Shown piece after piece: positions 60,720 to 64,000 of a stretch of DNA of 64,000 nucleotides. A program made the translations under genes and the position numbers. The DNA lies in NCBI GenBank assembly GCA_040776905.1, contig JAXGZQ010000002.1:558001-622000 (forward strand), given 5' to 3'. How positions within the stretch are numbered: position 1 is the first letter of the stretch; each line of letters opens with the position of its first letter. Below the pieces are notes generated by a model. The model worked only from the letters and a program-made list of their open reading frames with translations, was not told the DNA's origin and did no database searches. This stretch comes from SLHU01 sp009929975 (GTDB taxonomy: Bacteria > Bacillota > Clostridia > Saccharofermentanales > UBA5734).

Positions 60720-61304
60720 ATGAGTTGGCAGCCAAATAGAGAACAGGCCTGGGATCTTCTGGTCCGCTACAATTCGAACGAAGCTCTGCAGCGCCACGCG
60801 CTGGCCGTTGAAGGTGTGATGCGCCATTTTGCCGGTTTATTCGACGAAGATCCTGATTTGTGGGGTGTCATCGGCCTGCTGCATGATCTTGACTATGAAC
60901 AGTTTCCTGAATCACATTGCAGCAAAACCAGGGAAATTCTGCAGGATCTGGACACAGATCCGGTCTGGATCCGGGCCATTATCAGCCATGGTTACGGCAT
61001 TTGCAGTGATGTGCGGCCGGAAAGCGATCTGGAGAAAGTGCTTTTTACCATTGATGAGCTGACCGGTTTGATTCAGGCGGCTGCCCTGATGCGGCCTTCA
61101 CGCAGCGTCATGGATCTGGAATTGAAATCACTGAAGAAAAAATTCAAGACACCGTCTTTCGCTGCCGGCGTCAACCGTGATGTCATACGCCAGGGCTGTG
61201 AGATGATGAACTGGGAACTGGACCGTGTGATGCAGGAAACCATCCTGGGCATGCGGCAAGTCGCCCCGGCGCTCGGACTGGACGGACCGGCTGATGTCAC
61301 ATGA
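60720..61304 (+). CDS. HD-domain hydrolase (HDIG-type)
   Basis: 194 aa. LQRHALAVEGVMRHFAGLF (about 23-41) supplies the first His, WGVIGLLHDLDYEQFPESH (about 48-66) the HD pair, and IRAIISHGYGICSD (about 86-99) a further His, in line with HDIG-family phosphohydrolases. The remaining helices include FTIDELTGLIQAAALMRP (about 110), a conserved block in Clostridial members. ATG 60720 has GAGGG 6 nt upstream. Substrate unknown; nucleotide hydrolysis is plausible. Monocistronic. Confidence 0.88.
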   Translation: MSWQPNREQAWDLLVRYNSNEALQRHALAVEGVMRHFAGLFDEDPDLWGVIGLLHDLDYEQFPESHCSKTREILQDLDTDPVWIRAIISHGYGICSDVRPESDLEKVLFTIDELTGLIQAAALMRPSRSVMDLELKSLKKKFKTPSFAAGVNRDVIRQGCEMMNWELDRVMQETILGMRQVAPALGLDGPADVT

Positions 61305-61769
61305 GTCGTTCCGTTGTCAAATAACCGACTTGATTTTTCATCTATTTGTAACAATTATTTTGCTTTTAAAGGTTATAATATAGTCAAAGATACAGATATG
61401 ACTCATCTGTCAACGGCAACCGTGGTGATTGGCCACAATACAACAATCAGAAATGTCTTGATCAGAACCGTATGTTCGAACAGAATCAAATGTTCCGCCC
61501 GACGGAACCTGAGAAAGGAGTTCTTGCCACAGTTTCTGCATTAACCGACAAAACTGAACCAATAACAATTGAATATATGTCAACATATAATTCTTGTGTT
61601 ACATAACACAAGCAAGCGCCGGACAGCCATTGAGTCAACCCTCTGTCACCATTGAACAATCGCAGTGAATCATACCGGTATGATACATTGAATCAGGTAA
61701 AGCCAGACGGCAGATCGCAGGATCCGCCGTTTTTCTGTGCGCTATTCCGAAAGTCCCTCTCCCTGTCAA
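61305..61769. other. 465-bp structured intergenic region, no supported protein gene
   Basis: Unusually AT-rich at first, with a TATAAT at 61374-61379. It contains a TGTTCGAACA palindrome (61473-61482), a GTTCCG/CGGAAC hairpin (61492-61508), a perfect 20-bp inverted repeat CTTGTGTTA-CA-TAACACAAG (61593-61612), a perfect 16-bp palindrome ATCATACCGGTATGAT (61669-61684) and a plus-strand terminator (61707-61735). Open frames here have no ribosome sites. It could hold a non-coding RNA or a long 3' end of the HD gene. Confidence 0.6.
61707..61735 (+). terminator. Plus-strand terminator in the gap after the HD gene
   Basis: ACGGC-A-GATC, GCAG loop, GATC-C-GCCGT with one internal mismatch, followed by TTTTT. 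Confidence 0.75.
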
Positions 61770-62384
61770 TCAGATCCGGTCCGGAACAAAACCAGCCGCG
61801 TCGGACAGGCGAAGCGGCGGCCCCTGGGCCAGCAGGACATGGTCTGACAACGTATGCAGTTCCTGCTGATCATGGCTGACCAGCAAAACGGGACGTTCTT
61901 TCGCGCAGTTGACCACAAACGGATACAGGGCCTGCTTAAGCGCCTCATCAAGGCCCTTGAACGGCTCATCCAGCAGGAGAAGATCACCCGGGTGGCCCAG
62001 GCCGCGGGCCAGCGCGATCCGCCGCTGCATGCCGCCACTCAGCTGATCAGGATAAACATCGGCCTTATCCGCCATCTGCATCCGCTCCAGCCACATAATC
62101 GCCTGTCCGGCATCTCCAAAAATCAACTGCAGGTTTTCCCGGGCAGTCAGCCAGGGCAGCAGCCGGTCCTCCTGAAACACCATGCTGACACTATCAGGTG
62201 CCAACCCCTCGATCTCACCCGCCTGCGGCTGCTCCAGCCCGGCCAGCACACGCAGCAGGGTGGTTTTGCCGCAGCCTGAGGGACCGCTGATTCCCAGCAC
62301 GCCGCGTTCCGGCAGCGTCAGGGAAAAATCAGAGAGGACTTTTTTCCCCGGATAAGCCACATCGAGATGCCGCAGATGAATCAT
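61770..62384 (-). CDS. ABC transporter ATP-binding protein (SsuB/TauB/ThiZ-like)
   Basis: 204 aa, at the short end for this family. Walker A GPSGCGKTTLLRVLAGLEQP (about 34-53), Q-loop VFQEDRLLPWLTARENL (about 69-85), signature LSGGMQRRIALARGL (about 114-128), Walker B LLLLDEPFKGLDEAL (about 134-148), and His in VLLVSHDQQELHTLSDHVLLAQG. It belongs to the nitrate/sulfonate/taurine/pyrimidine import group. ATG 62384 overlaps the permease stop (ATGA) with GGGAGG 8 nt upstream. Confidence 0.93.
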   Translation of the reverse strand: MIHLRHLDVAYPGKKVLSDFSLTLPERGVLGISGPSGCGKTTLLRVLAGLEQPQAGEIEGLAPDSVSMVFQEDRLLPWLTARENLQLIFGDAGQAIMWLERMQMADKADVYPDQLSGGMQRRIALARGLGHPGDLLLLDEPFKGLDEALKQALYPFVVNCAKERPVLLVSHDQQELHTLSDHVLLAQGPPLRLSDAAGFVPDRI

Positions 62385-63262
62385 AATCCGCGCCTCCCTT
62401 GTCCATGCCGGCGGAAATAGCGTTCCGCCACTGTCAGCAGGCGGAGCAGGACTTTCTCGAGCAGCAGGCTGAGCAGGATGACGAATATCGTCAGGGCCAT
62501 CAGGTCGATGGTCTCCAGATAGATCTTTGACTCATAAAGACGCCCGCCCAGCGAAAAAGCTGGCGTGCTGAGCACCTCCGCCGCGATACCGGCTTTCCAG
62601 CCCAGGCCCAGCGCGGTCATCGCCGCCGTTATGAAAAAAGGTGCGACGGAAGGAACATAGATGGCCCGGATGATCTGGCGGGGACGCAGCCTGAAGACAT
62701 CCGCCATCTCCAGCAGCAGACGGTCAGTCTTGCGAAGCCCCTCTGCCACATTGGCCCAGATAATCGGCAGCACCATGAGAAAGACAATAAAGACAACCAC
62801 ACGGTAGCTGGTCATCCAGACCAATGCCAGAATGATGAATGATGAGACCGGAGTCGCCCGTATCGCGCTGATCAATGGGTAGAACAGGGCATGCATCCAT
62901 TTGAGACGAACGGTGCAGACAGCCAGAACCAGTCCCACGGCGACACCCAGCAGATAGCCGAGCATGATGCGGATCAGCGACGTCGCCGCGGTCCACCAAA
63001 AGGCTGCTGTCGTGAACAGCTCAAGCAGGCGGAGCAGAACCTGCTGGGGCGAAGCCAGCAGAATTTCCTGATCCACGCGCCGCCAGACCAGAAACCAGAC
63101 AGCCAGCCAGAAAAAGCCGGACAACAGCCAGTGATACAGGCGAAGCTGATGGCCGGGGTTGCCCGGCTGACGGTTTTCCTCAGCCATAGACAGACGATGC
63201 CCGGCTGCCTTGCGGGAAGTCAACCGGGCATCTGTTTTTTTTCTTTTGCGGGTTTCAGCCAT
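62381..63262 (-). CDS. ABC transporter permease (SsuC/TauC/ThiX-like)
   Basis: 293 aa with a basic, Lys/Arg-rich N-terminal stretch of about 40 residues and six membrane helices. The EAA loop region is MADVFRLRPRQIIRAIYVPSVAPFFITAAMTALGLGWKAGIAAEVLS (about 187-233), which contacts the ATPase. ATG 63262 is used; the upstream AGGA is far (12 nt). An ATG at 63187 would drop the basic extension but has no ribosome site. Middle gene of the importer operon. Confidence 0.9.
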   Translation of the reverse strand: MAETRKRKKTDARLTSRKAAGHRLSMAEENRQPGNPGHQLRLYHWLLSGFFWLAVWFLVWRRVDQEILLASPQQVLLRLLELFTTAAFWWTAATSLIRIMLGYLLGVAVGLVLAVCTVRLKWMHALFYPLISAIRATPVSSFIILALVWMTSYRVVVFIVFLMVLPIIWANVAEGLRKTDRLLLEMADVFRLRPRQIIRAIYVPSVAPFFITAAMTALGLGWKAGIAAEVLSTPAFSLGGRLYESKIYLETIDLMALTIFVILLSLLLEKVLLRLLTVAERYFRRHGQGRRGL

Positions 63263-63366
63263 CAGCGCTTATCATCCTCATGCCCCTGCCACATCAACCG
63301 CGGCAGTATGATCAGGTCTGTTCACAGCATACAGGAAACCGTGACTGGTTGCCAGATCAGGCTCCG

Positions 63367-64000
63367 TCAGGGAGCCAGATAAAATCCATCATCCGGCAGC
63401 TGGCCACCCACGGACTGTGGATTAGCCGCGAAAAGCACTTCATAGAACGGCTCGAGAATCGGCCGCATGTCGGCACCGGCCATCATCACGATATTACAGT
63501 TCGGAATTGCCTTGGCCGCCAGCTTCCCGTTCGGCATGATCCCGTACTGTTCAACCAGTTCACCGGCCTGCTCAGGGTTGGCGTTGACCTTTGTGACCGA
63601 TGCCTCATACTCCGCCAGAAAATCCTGCAGCGCCGCCGCGTTGTCTTTCGCGAAATCAGCACGCACCACCAGACAGCCCATTGCCAGTTCACTCTGGCTG
63701 CCGGCCTCGCGCTGAGCCGTCTGCCATTCAGCCGTCAGATCGAGAGCGATCCGGATATCCGGTGCGTTGTTGAGCACGGTCGTCACAAAGGGCTCCGGCA
63801 GCAGAACAAGGTCAGCCTGTCCGGACGCGGCCAGGGTTGCCAGTTCGGCATGTTCCGACAGATAGTCGACCGTCACCTCATCCTGCAGATCATTGGCCTG
63901 AAGGATATAATTGATCGCGAACTCAGGTACAGCGGCCTGTCCGGTCGCCTGCAGCGTCCGGCCACGCAGGTCTTCGACCGTCTGAATCGAGTCGCCGTTT
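63367..64000 (-). CDS. ABC transporter substrate-binding protein, 5' truncated (NMT1/SsuA-like)
   Basis: At least 210 residues are open to the window edge, beginning with NGDSIQTVEDLRGRTLQATGQ, so the true start and any lipoprotein signal lie beyond base 64000. SVGGQLPDDGFYLAP ends it. GQADLVLLPEPFVTTVL and the region ALDLTAEWQTAQ follow the periplasmic-binding fold of the nitrate/sulfonate/thiamine-precursor family (domain 2). Methionine-like start codons inside are not the real start. It lies 104 bp before the permease gene. Substrate unknown. Confidence 0.88.
   Translation of the reverse strand, partial: NGDSIQTVEDLRGRTLQATGQAAVPEFAINYILQANDLQDEVTVDYLSEHAELATLAASGQADLVLLPEPFVTTVLNNAPDIRIALDLTAEWQTAQREAGSQSELAMGCLVVRADFAKDNAAALQDFLAEYEASVTKVNANPEQAGELVEQYGIMPNGKLAAKAIPNCNIVMMAGADMRPILEPFYEVLFAANPQSVGGQLPDDGFYLAP

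Noticed and set aside
61465..61477. LexA/SOS box GAAC...GTTC
   Set aside because: Spacing is five, not four, and no SOS-type gene is next to it.
61314..61544. 76-codon open frame after the HD gene
   Set aside because: No Shine-Dalgarno, no family resemblance, and it covers hairpins that suit RNA or operator functions better.
1..64000. CRISPR arrays, insertion sequences, prophage or integration sites
   Set aside because: No repeat-spacer pattern, transposase, integrase or flanking direct repeats were seen on reading both strands.

Overview
The window is about 64 kb of compact, moderately GC-rich DNA. It looks like a chromosomal segment of an anaerobic low-branching Firmicute of the Clostridia type. 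Supporting signs are strong AGGAGG ribosome sites, frequent 1-14 nt overlaps between genes, DapL lysine synthesis, rubrerythrin, a UPF0735 ACT protein, an ANTAR regulator beside glnA and a type III glutamine synthetase. I see no phage, insertion sequence or CRISPR array. I cannot name the genus.

Layout. 1-9.6 kb: end of a zinc-ribbon gene, a large glutamine-synthetase-like enzyme, hom with an ACT protein, and a minus-strand run argS / M3 peptidase / rsmF-like / rdgB. 9.8-16 kb: small zinc-ribbon membrane protein, ppk-ppx-pfk, and a NYN/OST-HTH protein. 16.0-33.0 kb: thirteen minus-strand genes that look like one operon: split glutamate synthase (amidotransferase, FMN domain, ferredoxin, FAD oxidoreductase, GXGXG domain), glnA, an ANTAR regulator, purF, carA, a carB-dapF fusion, pyrG, nadE, dapL. 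33.4-38.4 kb: divergent plus-strand operon asnA, glnN (GS type III), and an ammonium transporter fused to a PII domain. 38.4-41.1 kb: two-component system. 41.2-44.5 kb: decayed carbohydrate locus (sulfatase and GH2 pseudogenes) next to an intact GH13 glucosidase. 44.8-49 kb: tRNA-Pro, AEC transporter, araA, a left-handed-helix protein and rubrerythrin with a PerR-like box. 49-55.8 kb: RNA-modification enzymes, a PhoP/PhoR-like pair, a small Usp protein, a HAD phosphatase and a glutaredoxin-like protein. 55.7-64 kb: MoxR/DUF58/DUF4129 cluster, metallophosphoesterase, HD protein, a 465-bp structured gap, and an ABC importer cut by the window end.

The most interesting system is the nitrogen block at 16-38 kb. 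Two divergent operons make glutamine and glutamate, import ammonium, and feed ammonia or glutamine into purine, pyrimidine, NAD, asparagine and diaminopimelate synthesis. Three untranslated segments (before the glutamate synthase operon, before asnA and before the transporter) each contain a small hairpin with a six-base loop carrying A at position 1 and G at position 4 (AAAGGC, AAAGGC, AACGGC). In all three, the loop plus its 3' arm can instead pair with a downstream segment in a longer terminator-like stem. That is the expected layout of ANTAR antitermination targets. The block encodes an ANTAR protein whose receiver domain lacks the phospho-acceptor Asp. I infer a local, phosphorylation-independent RNA switch for nitrogen. 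The carB-dapF fusion, which keeps a good Shine-Dalgarno in front of the dapF ATG, is the most unusual gene structure.
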